DNA of 24,503 bases from Nemertoderma westbladi (GCA_032718475.1 JAUCBJ010003077.1:1-24503); one strand, 5' to 3'. Positions 1-10,870 are shown, counted from the stretch's first letter. Notes: generated by a model from the sequence alone, not told the origin. A program made the numbers and translations.

Positions 1-850
1 AAGTACTCTGCGTTGATACCACTGCTTTCACGATCTTTTATCATCAGGAAGCTGATCTTGAGAACTGGTTGCCCGATCGAGCCAATTTTTTTTAATCAAC
101 TCAGAATAGACCATTGCACATTTCTTACAATGAATGTTTATTAGAAAAATGCTTAGATTCGATTTTAAATATACTGATCTTTTCGCGATCATGATCTTGA
201 GTTTTGACCCACTAGACTTGAACTTTTTTATGCCCTAATTTTGGCTACCCCCCATAATTCGAGGGTGAGGAATCTTTTTGTGATGTTAAGTTTTTCCATA
301 CGGTGAACTCCCAGGACTTGGTCTTCGAAATAAAACCGAAAACATGATCTTTCCTTATCATGGCCTGATCAAATCGCTTTTTGAAAATTTCGAAATGCTC
401 AAAAGTTGCCCCTTCATCGTAGAAGTTGATTCGTAAAAAAAAAATCGGGGGTCTCAAACAAAGTTTTCGAGAAAATCCGAAAAAACTAAAAAATCTGATC
501 TTTAATGATCAGGTATCAGATCTCGAGAACCGGTTGTCCGATCGAGCCAATTTTTTTTTAATCGACTCAGGGCGGTGTTCTGAACGTTTCCTACAGTAAT
601 TGTTTATATCCAAAATGCTTAGTTACGATTTTACGAAGTCCGATCTTTGCGCGATCATGATCTTGCGTTTTGACCGGGAAGAATTCACTTTTTTTTAAAT
701 CTTTTAACGGGAATCATGACTAATGTGGGGTCGCTGAATCTTTTTGTAATGTTAAGTTTTTCGATTGGAGCAAGCCTTGAATGTCCGATCCCTGATCAAA
801 ACTGATCTTTGCTGATCATGGTCAAGATCATGATCGGATCGCTCCAAAAA
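1..850. repeat. Two diverged GATC-rich direct repeats, period about 466 bp
   Basis: Two stretches align in the same order. GAGAACTGGTTGCCCGATCG near 60 matches GAGAACCGGTTGTCCGATCG near 525. A GCGATCATGATCTTG block near 185 matches one near 650. AATCTTTTTGTGATGTTAAG at 271 matches AATCTTTTTGTAATGTTAAG at 737. The offset is constant at about 465-466 bp, so this is a tandem duplication that has since diverged. The whole stretch is unusually rich in the palindrome GATC: about 20 occurrences by eye, where about 3 are expected. No protein-coding signal is seen. It could be a satellite fragment or the edge of a transposon that starts outside the window. Confidence 0.7.
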
Positions 851-2793
851 AGATTATTTGAAGGTAAACCCATATGCTGCCTATCGATTGGCGCCGGTCC
901 CAAGTCCGTAGCATTAGCGGTTCTGGAGATCGGCGCATAGCAACGTGGTTGCTAGGGAAGCGGACTTTTTGACTCAAATTGGCCCTAGCCGGAGAACCGT
1001 AGACTTTTTTAACACATTATGTATGGCGAAAAGTTGTCTGGATACATTTTGGGAGGGGGTCTAGGAATATCCTATTGTTCGTTTTCGCTTAGTTGCTGAG
1101 ATCCTCTCGTCCCCCAAATCCCAGGATTCTATAAAGGCATTCTGCTGGACTAGTTCCGTGGCCGGAATAGTGTTCGGTGTTCTGCGAACAGAGAACCTAA
1201 TCGGTTTAGGGCCGTGACCGTCCAGTGGCGGAGATCTGTATTTGGGAGTGGGGTCGACAGAAAGAGAATTAACTTTTTTATTTACTTGAATTTAAAGGGG
1301 GGGGGGGGGTTGGTTACGAAGCGACCACAAATACAACTTCTCATTGTGATGTTTCCGCAGCCTAAAATTGAGTGAAATGTTTAGGAATGGCCAATCCAAT
1401 TTCTTTAAAAAAAAAGTCACCAAGATGGCACTTTAGCGGCCAAAAGGGCCTATTGCCAAAAAGGGTAGGCCTACTTCTTGAACAATATTGCTGTTATTGA
1501 GTTCAAATTTCGTGAATCGGTTTAATTCATAGTTGCATCCAATGCTCTCGAGCAATTGGCAGAAATTTAGCTGTGGCCATTTTATAAACAAAAAGGCCCA
1601 AAAGGCCCCGTGAAGCATTTTTAGCTAAACTTTCTTGATAGCCATAGAGACAAGCATATTTTGAAGCTCTGTTCCAAATTTCAACTGATTTCATTAACTG
1701 ATTTCGAGAAATGTAGTTTTTCGAGAAAAAAATACATTCTCTGCTGCGATTTAATGGGTTTCAAGTTTAAGAAAAATGCAAAGTTTACCGCTAATTTAGA
1801 TAATGTCTTCTTTCTTTGTTCGACTATAAGTTTGTCAAATCATTTTATAATTTCGTTTGAAATTCAACGAAATTTTTTATCATATCTAAAAATATACTGT
1901 AACATACAGCACCTAGGCGGTAATCAGGCCCTGCTTACGGAGGGATCTAGCACCATACTTTACAGTAGTGTACCCGCTACATTCACAAATTAAAATTATT
2001 AATTTAAACTGCAGCATCAGTTGTACCACAAATAATAAGGCTACAATAATTAATAAAATATTCAAACTACAGAAATGACGTGAAACAATATTACCTTCTC
2101 ATAAAATGGAATGCAGTGATTTTTTAAAAAAATTGCGCCCAAATTTAAATATTATCTAAGTTTAGTCCTGTGTAGACCTATAACAGCGTGAATGATGAGT
2201 GGTCAGATTGTTAAGCCAACAGTTCCAGTCATACAGTGCAGTGATCCCGACCAATATTATTCGCAGACAAGCATTACCATTACCAGCCCATTCGTCACGC
2301 ATGCTTGGAATTCGATGGATAAATCATTCCTGTTAATGAAATTCTTAGTATGCGCCACGCACTCCTGGAGCTTACCTGAAAACCACTCCCAGACAAGAAT
2401 CATTGGCGAATCTCTCCCGCACCTCAAGAAATGTACCAGAACGTCTGGCGAACATGTCGTTCGCCACACGCGCCTAGCACGCTTGGTGTTTACTGGGATC
2501 TCGTTTCCCCTTAAGATTATTAGTATCATTTCGAATACCTGATTTCGTGGGTTGTGTTTCGCCACAGTTAGTAATTAAAACCATGAAACGCATGAGTTGC
2601 TTGGTCACCATCTTGCTGACGATGAACAACTGTCAACCTTGTGCTATCTTCTGTGCTGCGCGATAAGTTAATCTGCATACCATATTTCCATTAATATTTT
2701 GGGCTGGTTCCATTCTGTATTATCTGAAAAATAATAAATATCCATATTTTTAACCATACCCATAAACATATATCTGTATATAGGCCTATATAT
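851..2793. other. Gene-free stretch
   Basis: No convincing gene is seen. A run of 13 G lies at 1297-1309. A short inverted repeat, TAGCAAC-GTG-GTTGCTA, lies near 938-954. A somewhat GC-richer patch at about 2190-2560 has overlapping open frames on both strands, but neither resembles a known family or shows splice-site structure, so it is more likely old repeat DNA than an exon. Confidence 0.5.
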
Positions 2794-3075
2794 CAGTCGG
2801 TGAGAAGTCAAAAATTGGACTTGAGTCCAAAATTGGACTTCGACTCCAGTTCAATTCCAAAATTGGACTTCTGTGAGTCCAATATTGGACTTCAAATCAG
2901 CCAATTGTTCCAGGGCCTTGGGTAATAGGATCGGGCGGGATTTTTTTTCTTTAATCGAAAATATATCAAAAAGTTTTGAACAGGGGGACCTGAAATTCAC
3001 CAGGGGGAACTTTTTTTATAAGGCTTTGAATTTTTACAAAAGTCCAATATTGGACTTTAAATCCAATTTTGGACG
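2794..3075 (+). repeat. Left arm: clustered palindromic repeats
   Basis: Starts with the 29-bp terminal inverted repeat, followed by several variants of AGTCCAAAATTGGACTT up to about 2893. A spacer of about 140 bp follows, then a perfect 20-bp palindrome AAAGTCCAATATTGGACTTT at 3039-3058 and a degenerate unit ending at 3074. Each unit is self-complementary, so the single strand can form hairpins on several scales. Confidence 0.75.
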
Positions 3076-3281
3076 TGACATTGAGAATCGAACTTAAAGG
3101 TACATGAAGCACAGAAGCATGACAGATGAGAGACAACCAGACAGCTGTTAAGTTATGGAAAGTTACCTTTGCAGCTCTGTATGTATCTTCAGTGTACTGA
3201 CTGTACTGTACTTAGAATATAATGGTACATTCTAGCATTCTAGCTCTAGGTAGGCTACTTTGTACTTTACTTTTAGCATAT

Positions 3282-3421
3282 TGTGGGGCGAGCCACGAAG
3301 TGAGTGAGCCTTAGCGTAGTGGTACCATTAATCAACCTGTGGGGCGAGCCACGAAGTGAGTGAGCCTTAGCGTAGTGGTACCATTAATCAACCTGTCGTT
3401 CTGTCGTTCTGTCGTTCTGTC
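3282..3421. repeat. 56-bp tandem duplication plus CTGTCGTT microsatellite
   Basis: A 56-bp unit beginning TGTGGGGCGAGCCACGAAGT occurs twice back to back (3282-3337 and 3338-3393) and is essentially identical in both copies. About four copies of the 8-bp unit CTGTCGTT follow. The same GGGCGAGCCACGAAGTGAG start recurs at 20121, followed in both places by related sequence containing TAATAACTCGG and AAACTTGGTAC. It therefore marks the left end of a dispersed repeat family. Confidence 0.8.
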
Positions 3422-3951
3422 GTGTTCAATTTTAAACGTTAATAACTCGGCCAATCTTTGATGAAATCTATCCAAACTTGGTACACATGTTGTTTGGCAA
3501 AAGTTTAGAAATTTTCCAAGTAGAATTTCAGTGTGGCCTTCGAGAAGCTAAGATAATAGCAGTTAATTAGTTAATTAAGTTATTACGGTAAAAACACCAT
3601 TTTCAACCTGCCTTTTAAAGGAAATTAATTGTTTTACAGTATAAGATTTAAATAATTATAATTAAAAACTATACAGATGTAATCCCCATACGCCATTCTA
3701 TTATAGTTTTTAATTAGTTCAAGTGATTTGCTTTAATAATTGTGTCTTTAATTGATCTAAAGTAATTAAAACGGCAAAAAAATTTATTCTCATTAAATAC
3801 TGCTCATTTATTGGCCAACATGCTGGTACATAGATGGGATGTGTGTGTCATTCCCAGTTGCTGGGAATGATTATTGGTCAAGTCTCTGCTGCTGGCTGGG
3901 AGTTGTTGCTAAGACTAACCAGAGAGGAATAGTAATAGACAACCAGTATTG
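3422..3951 (+). repeat. Direct repeat copy A (about 530 bp)
   Basis: This segment starts GTGTTCAATTTTAAACG and ends AACCAGTATTG. It matches 4936-5480 over its whole length with only scattered substitutions and small indels, so the duplication is fairly recent. It contains no open reading frame of note. The pair is not a pair of LTRs: no TG...CA ends, primer-binding site or polypurine tract is seen, and the ~1-kb interior is non-coding. Confidence 0.85.
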
Positions 3952-4385
3952 CTATTCCAGCCCAGACAGCATTCTTTAAAATAATTCACTATAAATGTTG
4001 TATTGCTATCTCAGGTAAATGACAGATATCATAACATAAATACTATCCATGGCATGGCTGTTGTGTAGGCTTCTGAAATAGTTTATTCCACAATGTATAT
4101 GTCTGGTTATTTTTTAATTGAATTTTTGCAAAGTAGTAAAATTAATGTTCTTAAAAATAATATTATTATTTTATATGTAACCTAGGAAATTAGCTACATT
4201 TTTTCGCTGCAGCTTTAAGAGTGTACATTAATTTAATATTATTTCAATACCCATATTACTACATCGGCATAAGATGCGTTGGCGTTGTATCACACATCTC
4301 CACATATCACACATATCCACATAGATGTATCAACAGTTACTCGCACAGTTTCGAAACTTTGCATAGTTATAACTGTATAAAGATC

Positions 4386-4676
4386 GTCAGTCTGCGTTTA
4401 GGAAAAATATTTTATAACAAAACAGGACAAGCGACGAGCGCAACGAGGCATATAATGAAGACGAGTACTGCGTTGACTAAATTATTATATAAACCACCTG
4501 GCTTCACATATTGATCGCATCCCTAGTTATTATTATTATAAAGAACGTCCTAGCCTGCGTTTAAGAAATATATTTAAATACAAAACAGGACGAACGCAAC
4601 GAGGCTTATAATGAATACGAGTACTGCGTTTATTATATTCCTATAAACCACCTGGCTTTGCATATTGAACGTGCGA
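4386..4676. repeat. Diverged tandem pair with AACGAGGC motif
   Basis: Two copies of roughly 130-140 bp, offset by about 163 bp, share a CTGCGTTTA start, a CGCAACGAGG core (near 4438 and 4597) and an AAACCACCTGGCTT end (near 4491 and 4645). The same core appears at about 20315 and 20447. They are internal modules of the dispersed family whose left end is GGGCGAGCC. Confidence 0.65.
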
Positions 4677-4748
4677 TTGGAAATAAGTTCGTGCTACCCT
4701 TCCGTGGGTGGTAGATGTCGCGGTTATGTATTGGTGGTTGGGAAGGGT

Positions 4749-4761
4749 GGGGGGGGGGGGG
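4749..4761 (+). repeat. Poly-G tract
   Basis: A run of 13 G within otherwise ordinary sequence, a simple repeat that is prone to length error. Confidence 0.9.
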
Positions 4762-4935
4762 ATTAAAAGGGGTGAACACGTACTGTCCCCCTTTCTTTGA
4801 TTGATTGGTGGTGTGGGTAAATTTCTCAAAACCTGATTTTGTGATACAGTCGCTCAATTTTGATTTGTATCTCATAACTGGGCCTCGTGCTGCGCGAAGG
4901 CCCCACGAACGTGTCGTTCTGTCGCTTTTTTTGCA

Positions 4936-5480
4936 GTGTTCAATTTTAAACGTTAATAACTCGGCCAATCTTTGATGAAATCTATCCAAACTTGGTACAC
5001 ATGTTGTTTGGCAAAAGTTTAGAAATTTTCCAAGTAGAATTTCCTTGTGGCCTTCGAGAAGCTAAGATAATAGCAGTTAATTAGTTAATTAAGTTATTAC
5101 GGTAAAAACACCATTTTCAACCTGCCTTTTAAAGGAAATTAATTGTTTTACAGTATAAGATTTAAATAATTATAATTAAAAATTATACAGATGTAATCCA
5201 CATACCCCATTCTATTATAGTTTTTAATTAGTTCAAGTGATTTGCTTTAATAATTGTGTCTTTAATTGATCTAAAGTAATTAAAACGGCAAAAAAAATTG
5301 ATTCTCATTAAATACTGCTCATTTATTGGCCAACATGCTGGTACGATGGAAGGATGTGTGTGTAAAGCAGCTAGTTGCTGGGAATGATTATTGGTCAAGT
5401 CTCTGCTGGTGTGGAGCTAGCTGGCAGGGAGTTGTTGCTAAGACTAACCAGAGAGGAATAGTAATAGGCAACCAGTATTG
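4936..5480 (+). repeat. Direct repeat copy B
   Basis: Second copy of the ~530-bp segment at 3422-3951. It is preceded by CTGCGCGAAGGCCCCACGAA (about 4890-4909), which recurs in slightly altered form at about 20711-20730 and seems to be the right-end marker of the GGGCGAGCC family. The copies differ by point changes and a few small insertions, for example near 5345 and 5410. Confidence 0.85.
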
Positions 5481-5540
5481 AATTACTTCATTGTTATTAA
5501 TATTTTATTGTACATGATTACACATGATTACATTATACAT

Positions 5541-5554
5541 TGGTCCGCGGACCA
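5541..5554. repeat. Perfect 14-bp palindrome
   Basis: TGGTCCGCGGACCA is fully self-complementary and stands out as GC-rich in AT-rich surroundings. It lies close to the right arm of the foldback-like element. Its function is unknown. Confidence 0.6.
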
Positions 5555-5743
5555 GAAGCCAGTATAATGCCCGTGTGCGATCCCTGTTTATAATACATAT
5601 AATAATTAATTTGATCATTAAAATAATGTTGCATTTTAATTATGTAATACAGGGATGTAATATATATGTACTGATACGGGATGCAGTTTTGATTTAAATA
5701 CCGATATACAGTATGGCAGCATGGGTACACTTGGAGTTGTACT

Positions 5744-5831
5744 AAAGTCCAATATTGGACTTTGGAGTCCAAAATTGGACTTGAAGTCTAAAATTGGACT
5801 TGAAGTCCAATTTTTGACTTCTCACCGACTG
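5744..5831 (-). repeat. Right arm: clustered palindromic repeats
   Basis: Inverted counterpart of the left arm. It begins with the same perfect 20-bp palindrome AAAGTCCAATATTGGACTTT (5744-5763), continues through three AGTCCAAAATTGGACTT-like units, and ends with the 29-bp terminal inverted repeat at 5803-5831. It is shorter than the left arm (88 against 282 bp), so the arms are asymmetric. Confidence 0.75.
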
Positions 5832-6142
5832 TATATACCGATACGGATAGGGCGAAAATGTATACCCCCTGGAAATAGTGATTCTACTAATTTTAATTAA
5901 GGGCACCTAGGCCTATAGTTATATAATTACGGTCGGTAGGCCTACCGGTACATATTATTACAGTCTGACAGTGACGGTCTGTCTGTACGGTATACTACTG
6001 GTATGACTTTAATACTGTAGTGCGTAGTGTCAGAGTGTGTAGTACTGTAATTACATATTACTGTATTACAGTATTACACTCCACTACTGGTACCAGGTAC
6101 AGCAGTACAGTAGCAGTAGGTACTGCAGTAGGCTATGTGGCT
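5832..6142 (+). promoter_or_regulatory. Presumed 5' flank / 5' UTR of the PP2A B'' gene
   Basis: Sequence between the foldback-like element and the chosen start codon. It is rich in TACTGTA and CAGTAGG-type short repeats and has no other coding signal. No clear TATA box or initiator can be assigned. An AG at the end of a CTGCAG near 6128 could be a splice acceptor for an upstream non-coding exon. The promoter is therefore only inferred by position. Confidence 0.3.
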
Positions 6143-6768
6143 ATGACACACGGAGCTAGCACGAAGTCTGACTCATATTGGGAGGTTCAACTCACGCCGG
6201 TACTAAAATGGAAAGTCGACGAATTATTCCTAAAATGGCTCAGCGACCGCCAAACACAACAGCAACTGCGCGATACACTAAAACGCCTCAAACGCGGGGA
6301 AAACATTCTGGAATCGCAACCGCCACGCCATGGGGGCGTGGCTACTGAACCGCAGCCCGCTGGCAGACAACTCGAGTCGCCCACACCGCCATGTTCTCCG
6401 ATTCCGGCCCCCCGAAGCCCGGCCAACAGCCCGCGGAGCCCCCGTCACCCGGGCAGATCCTCGGGAGTTGGCCGCTCCGCCAACTTTAAGGACAAACTCT
6501 CCGCGAGTAAAGACTCTGTGAAACAGAGTAACTTATCTTTAGACACGGTAGACACTCCTTCCAGCGGGGGAGACCCTTGTATAACAAACTTCTACTTCCC
6601 CAGAGGTTTCCCCGTCCCGAGTATTGAGGTAGAAACTCAACTGAAAGCGGCTATGGAATGTTTCTCATCTATGGATAATCAGAGGGTTTACAGACACCAG
6701 ATGGGTTCGATCGCCCGGGCTTGCAACATCCCCCTCTACTGGAAACTGCCGTGGTTCGTATCCGCAAG
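6143..6768 (+). CDS. PPP2R3: PP2A regulatory subunit B'' (PPP2R3 family), exon 1
   Basis: Encodes residues 1-208 plus two bases of codon 209. The product is the B'' subunit, which directs the PP2A scaffold-catalytic core to its substrates in a calcium-influenced way. The start at 6143 is chosen because the protein from there (LTPVLKWKVDELFLKWLS at residues 18-35) aligns with the N-terminal helix of vertebrate PPP2R3B (PR70). The in-frame ATG at 6020 adds a stretch with no family resemblance. Residues 77-109 are rich in serine-proline and threonine-proline pairs, typical sites for proline-directed kinases. The conserved core begins with FYFPRGFPVP at residues 150-159 and continues to LYWKLPW at 198-204. 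The exon ends AAG before GTAAGA, a near-perfect donor, in phase 2. PPP2R3A versus PPP2R3B identity cannot be settled, since an invertebrate gene may be ancestral to both. Confidence 0.92.
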
Positions 6769-7197
6769 GTAAGATAATTGTTCGTAAACGCAAACGGATT
6801 CTTCTGCGGTCTGACGGTACGGTACCGGTAATGGCAGAATGGTAGAGAATCGTTGATTTAAGCCAAAGTGCTAAGCTAAGCTATACCTGCTCAGTTACTA
6901 AAATTAATTTACATTCAAACTGACAGCCCTTTATCAGTCCAGTCAGTTTATACTAAATGGCTGAATGGAAATAAATATAAACCTTACCGATGTACCGGTA
7001 ACTAGATAATTATTGATCTATGATAGGGCAGGGCCTACCGCTACCACAAAATGAAACATACAAACGTACATTGGAACATACAACGAAACATACATTGGCA
7101 GATTGGTAAGCCAAATATCATAGTTAGGTATCTACTACCGGTTGCCGGTAGTTGACAACGTTTGCTTTACGAGTTCTTTCAATCTGTCCCCAACTAG
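6769..7197 (+). other. PPP2R3: Intron 1 of the PP2A B'' gene
   Basis: 429 bp, running from a GTAAGA donor to CTAG at 7194-7197. The acceptor is preceded by a pyrimidine-rich tract at about 7173-7194. Joining across it restores frame: AG plus C gives serine 209 and then RGSEFLTF, which fits the family alignment. No nested feature is seen. Confidence 0.85.
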
Positions 7198-7413
7198 CCG
7201 TGGTTCCGAGTTCCTCACGTTCCCCCAGTTCCGCGACCATTGGCTCCATCTAACCGCCACCGCACACGACCCCGAATCCCGATTCCTGAGACTCTTAGGG
7301 AAGGAGGGGAGGGACTTTATCGTCTTCGAGGACTTTATGCTGTTGTTACAGGACGTTGTCGACAGCCATCCGGGGATGAAGTTCCTCCAGGAAGCTCCAG
7401 AGTTCCATTCCAG
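7198..7413 (+). CDS. PPP2R3: PP2A regulatory subunit B'' (PPP2R3 family), exon 2
   Basis: 216 bp encoding the last base of codon 209 through two bases of codon 281. The peptide contains FLTFPQFRDHWLHL, then FIVFEDFMLLLQDVVDSHPG and AEFHSR-like APEFHSR at its end. These are hallmark strings of B'' subunits, part of the region that contacts the PP2A scaffold and precedes the EF-hands. The donor is CAG before GTCTGG (exon ends at 7413), weaker than the first donor because it lacks the GTRAGT form, but the junction to exon 3 is exactly in frame (FHSR followed by YMHTVIARIFYNVN). A weak donor in front of a huge intron full of GTGAGT is notable. Confidence in the exon is high from homology. Confidence 0.93.
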
Positions 7414-8789
7414 GTCTGGTACACAAAGTTCATTATTTTCTAAATACATTAAGTGGAATTTAGAAATAAAAATCACAATTCCTAATCTTTTATAACTAAT
7501 TTATAAATATTTCTAAAACTAAAAGTTAGAAATAACAAATTGAAAAATGTAAATTTCTGTGCTGCTAACATTTGAAATTCAAACAATTTAATATATTTAA
7601 AATGCAGAATTACCAACATACATACATACATATAACCCTTCAATATCTAACTCAGAGTCAGGAGGGCGAGGGCATACGGCTTTATAAAAAGCGTTATCGA
7701 TTTAATTACCGGTACATTAAATATTGAATGAAGTAAATGAGTGCAAATGTATGAGGTGAGCATTAGAACACTATGTGAGTATTAGAACCCTATATGAGTA
7801 TTAGAACACTGTCCCCCATGCTGCCATGTGAGTGTTATAACACTATATGTGAGATTTGAACACTGAGTATTAGAACACGGTATAAAAGAGTATTAGAACA
7901 CTGTATTTGAGTATTATAACACAGTATGTGAGTATTCGTATTAGAACACATTAAGTATGTATTAGAACTCTGTAATTAAGCATTGGAACACTGTATGTGA
8001 GTATTAGAACACTGTGTGTGAGTATCAGAACACAGTATGAGTATTAGAACAATGTATGTGAGTATTAGAACAATGTATTTGAGTATTAGAACACTGTATG
8101 TGAGCATTAGAACACTGTATGTCAGTATTAGAACACTGTATGTGAGTATTAGAAGACTGTGTGTGAGTATTAGAACACAGTATGAGTATTAGAACAATGT
8201 ATGTGAGTATTAGAAGAACAATGTATTTGAGTATTAGAACACTGTATGTGAGCATTAGAACACTGTATGTCAGTATTAGAACACTGTATGTGAGTATTAG
8301 AAGACTGTGTGTGAGTATTAGAACACTATATGTGAGTATTATAACACAGTATGTGAGTATTCGTATTAGAACGAATTAAGTATGTATTAGAACTCTGTAA
8401 GTAAGCATTAGAACACTGTATGTGAGTATTAGAACACTGTGTGTGAGTATTAGAACACTGTATGAGTATTAGAACACTGTATGTGAGTATTAGAACACTA
8501 TAAGTATGTATTAGAACACTGTATGTGGGTATTAGACCACTATGTGAGTATTAGAACACTGTATGTGAGTATTGGAACACGGTATCTGAGTATTAGAACA
8601 CTAAGTATGTATTAGAACACTGTATGTGAGTATTAGAACAATGTATTTGAGTATTTGAACACTATGTAAGTATTAGAACACTGTAAGTAAGTATTAGAAC
8701 ACTATGTGAGTATTAGATCACTATAAGTAAATATTATAACTCTGTAAGTAAGTTTTAGAAGACTGTGTGAGTATTAGAACACTGTATTT

Positions 8790-9960
8790 GAGTATTATAA
8801 CACAGTATGTGAGTATTCGTATTAGAACACATTAAGTATGTATTAGAACTCTGTAAGTAAGCATTAGAACACTGTGTGTGAGTATTAGAACACTGTGTGT
8901 GAGTATTAGAACACAGTATGAGTATTAGAACAATGTATGTGAGTATTAGAACAATGTATTTGAGTATTAGAACACTGTATGTGAGCATTAGAACACTGTA
9001 TGTCAGTATTAGAACACTGTATGTGAGTATTAGAAGACTGTGTGTGAGTATTAGAACACTATATGTGAGTATTATAACACAGTATGTGAGTATTCGTATT
9101 AGAACACATTAAGTATGTATTAGAACTCTGTAAGTAAGCATTAGAACACTGTGTGTGAGTATTAGAACACTGTGTGTGAGTATTAGAACACAGTATGAGT
9201 ATTAGAACAATGTATGTGACTATTAGAACAATGTATTTGAGTATTAGAACACTGTATGTGAGCATTAGAACACTGTATGTCAGTATTAGAACACTGTATG
9301 TGAGTATTAGAAGACTGTGTGTGAGTATTAGAACACTATATGTGAGTATTATAACACAGTATGTGAGTATTCGTATTAGAACGAATTAAGTATGTATTAG
9401 AACTCTGTAAGTAAGCATTAGAACACTGTGTGTGAGTATTAGAACACTGTGTGTGAGTATTAGAACACAGTATGAGTATTAGAACAATGTATGTGAGTAT
9501 TAGAACAATGTATTTGAGTATTAGAACACTGTATGTGAGCATTAGAACACTGTATGTCAGTATTAGAACACTGTATGTGAGTATTAGAAGACTGTGTGTG
9601 AGTATTAGAACACTGTATGTGAGTATTATAACACAGTATGTGAGTATTCGTATTAGAACACATTAAGTATGTATTAGAACTCTGTAAGTAAGCATTAGAA
9701 CACTGTGTGTGAGTATTAGAACACTGTGTGTGAGTATTAGAACACAGTATGACTATTAGAACAATGTATGTGAGTATTAGAACAATGTATTTGAGTATTA
9801 GAACACTGTATGTGAGCATTAGAACACTGTATGTCAGTATTAGAACACTGTATGTGAGTATTAGAAGACTGTGTGTGAGTATTAGAACACTATATGTGAG
9901 TATTATAACACAGTATGTGAGTATTCGTATTAGAACGAATTAAGTATGTATTAGAACTCT
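8790..9960. repeat. 277-bp higher-order repeat block (about four copies)
   Basis: Identical landmarks recur every 277 bp. For example, the ATGAGTATTAGAACAATG junction (with a GACTATT variant in the fourth copy) lies at 8918, 9195, 9472 and 9749, and GAGTATTCGTATTAGAAC recurs between them. 277 is 13 units of 21 plus 4 bp, which reflects shortened units within each copy. A related single copy recurs at about 10931. Copies differ by only a few substitutions. Confidence 0.9.
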
Positions 9961-10202
9961 GTAAGTAAGCATTAGAACACTGTATGTGAGTATTAGAACA
10001 CTGTGTGTGAGTATTAGAACACTGTATGAGTATTAGAACACTGTATGTGAGTATTAGAACAATGTTTGTGAGTATTAGAACACTGTATGTGAGTATTAGA
10101 GCACTATAATTATGTTTTAGAACATTGTATGTGATTATTAGAACACGGTATGTGAGTATTAGAACTCTTGATGTGAGTATTAGAACACTGTATGTGAGTG
10201 TT

Positions 10203-10870
10203 AGAACACTGTAAGTAAGTATTAGAACACTGTGTGTGAGTATTAGAACACTGTATGAGTATTAGAACAATGTATGTGAGTATTAGAACAATGTATTTGA
10301 GTATTAGAACACTGTAAGTAAGTATTAGAACACTATGTGAGTATTAGATCACTATAAGTAAATATTATAACTCCGTAAGTAAGTTTTAGAAGACTGTGTG
10401 TTAGTATTAGAACACTGTATGTGAGTATTATAACACTGTATGTCAGTATTAGAACACTGTATGTCAGTATTAGAACACTGTATGTGAGTATTATAACACA
10501 GTATGTGAGTATTCGTATTAGAACACATTAAGTATGTATTAGAACACTGTAAGTAAGTATTAGAACACTGTGTGTGAGTATTAGAACACTGTATGAGTAT
10601 TAGAACAATGTATGTGAGTATTAGAACAATGTATTTGAGTATTAGAACACTGTAAGTAAGTATTAGAACACTATGTGAGTATTAGATCACTATAAGTAAA
10701 TATTATAACTCCGTAAGTAAGTTTTAGAAGACTGTGTGTTAGTATTAGAACACTGTATGTGAGTATTATAACACTGTATGTCAGTATTAGAACACTGTAT
10801 GTCAGTATTAGAACACTGTATGTGAGTATTATAACACAGTATGTGAGTATTCGTATTAGAACACATTAAG
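10203..10870. repeat. 338-bp higher-order duplication
   Basis: The run that includes ATTAGATCACTATAAGTAAA and ATTATAACTCCGTAAGTAAG appears at about 10343 and again 338 bp later at about 10681. Flanking order is preserved from 10203 and 10541 onward. It is a local tandem duplication within the minisatellite. Confidence 0.8.

Larger units (their letters stand above)
2794..5831. mobile_element. Foldback-like DNA element with palindromic arms
   Basis: The left end starts CAGTCGGTGAGAAGTC and the right end finishes GACTTCTCACCGACTG. The terminal inverted repeats match perfectly for 29 bp and then pass into clusters of short palindromic AAGTCCAATATTGGACTT-like units on both sides. The flanks are TATAT-rich (left flank ends TATAT, right flank begins TATAT). 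A 5-bp target duplication is therefore possible but cannot be distinguished from simple sequence. The interior has no transposase or other recognisable coding region, so the element would be non-autonomous. Arms built of tandem short repeats are known from foldback (FB) elements of Drosophila and TU elements of sea urchin. Assignment to any superfamily is inference. Two independent insertions in opposite orientation are the alternative. Confidence 0.6.

Noticed and set aside
2192-2565. Overlapping frames of about 100 codons on both strands
   Set aside because: No recognisable domain and no clear splice signals; the patch looks like an old repeat with slightly higher GC.
4633-4989. A 118-codon frame on the - strand
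   Set aside because: It spans the poly-G tract and repeat modules shared with other copies; the translation is low complexity and has no family resemblance.
3422-5480. The paired ~530-bp repeats as LTRs of a retrotransposon
   Set aside because: No TG...CA ends, primer-binding site, polypurine tract or gag/pol coding lies between them, and the interior is only about 1 kb of other repeats.
6020-6142. Upstream in-frame ATG at 6020 as the PP2A B'' start
   Set aside because: The extra 41 residues come from TACTG-rich simple sequence and do not resemble the family; homology starts just after the ATG at 6143.
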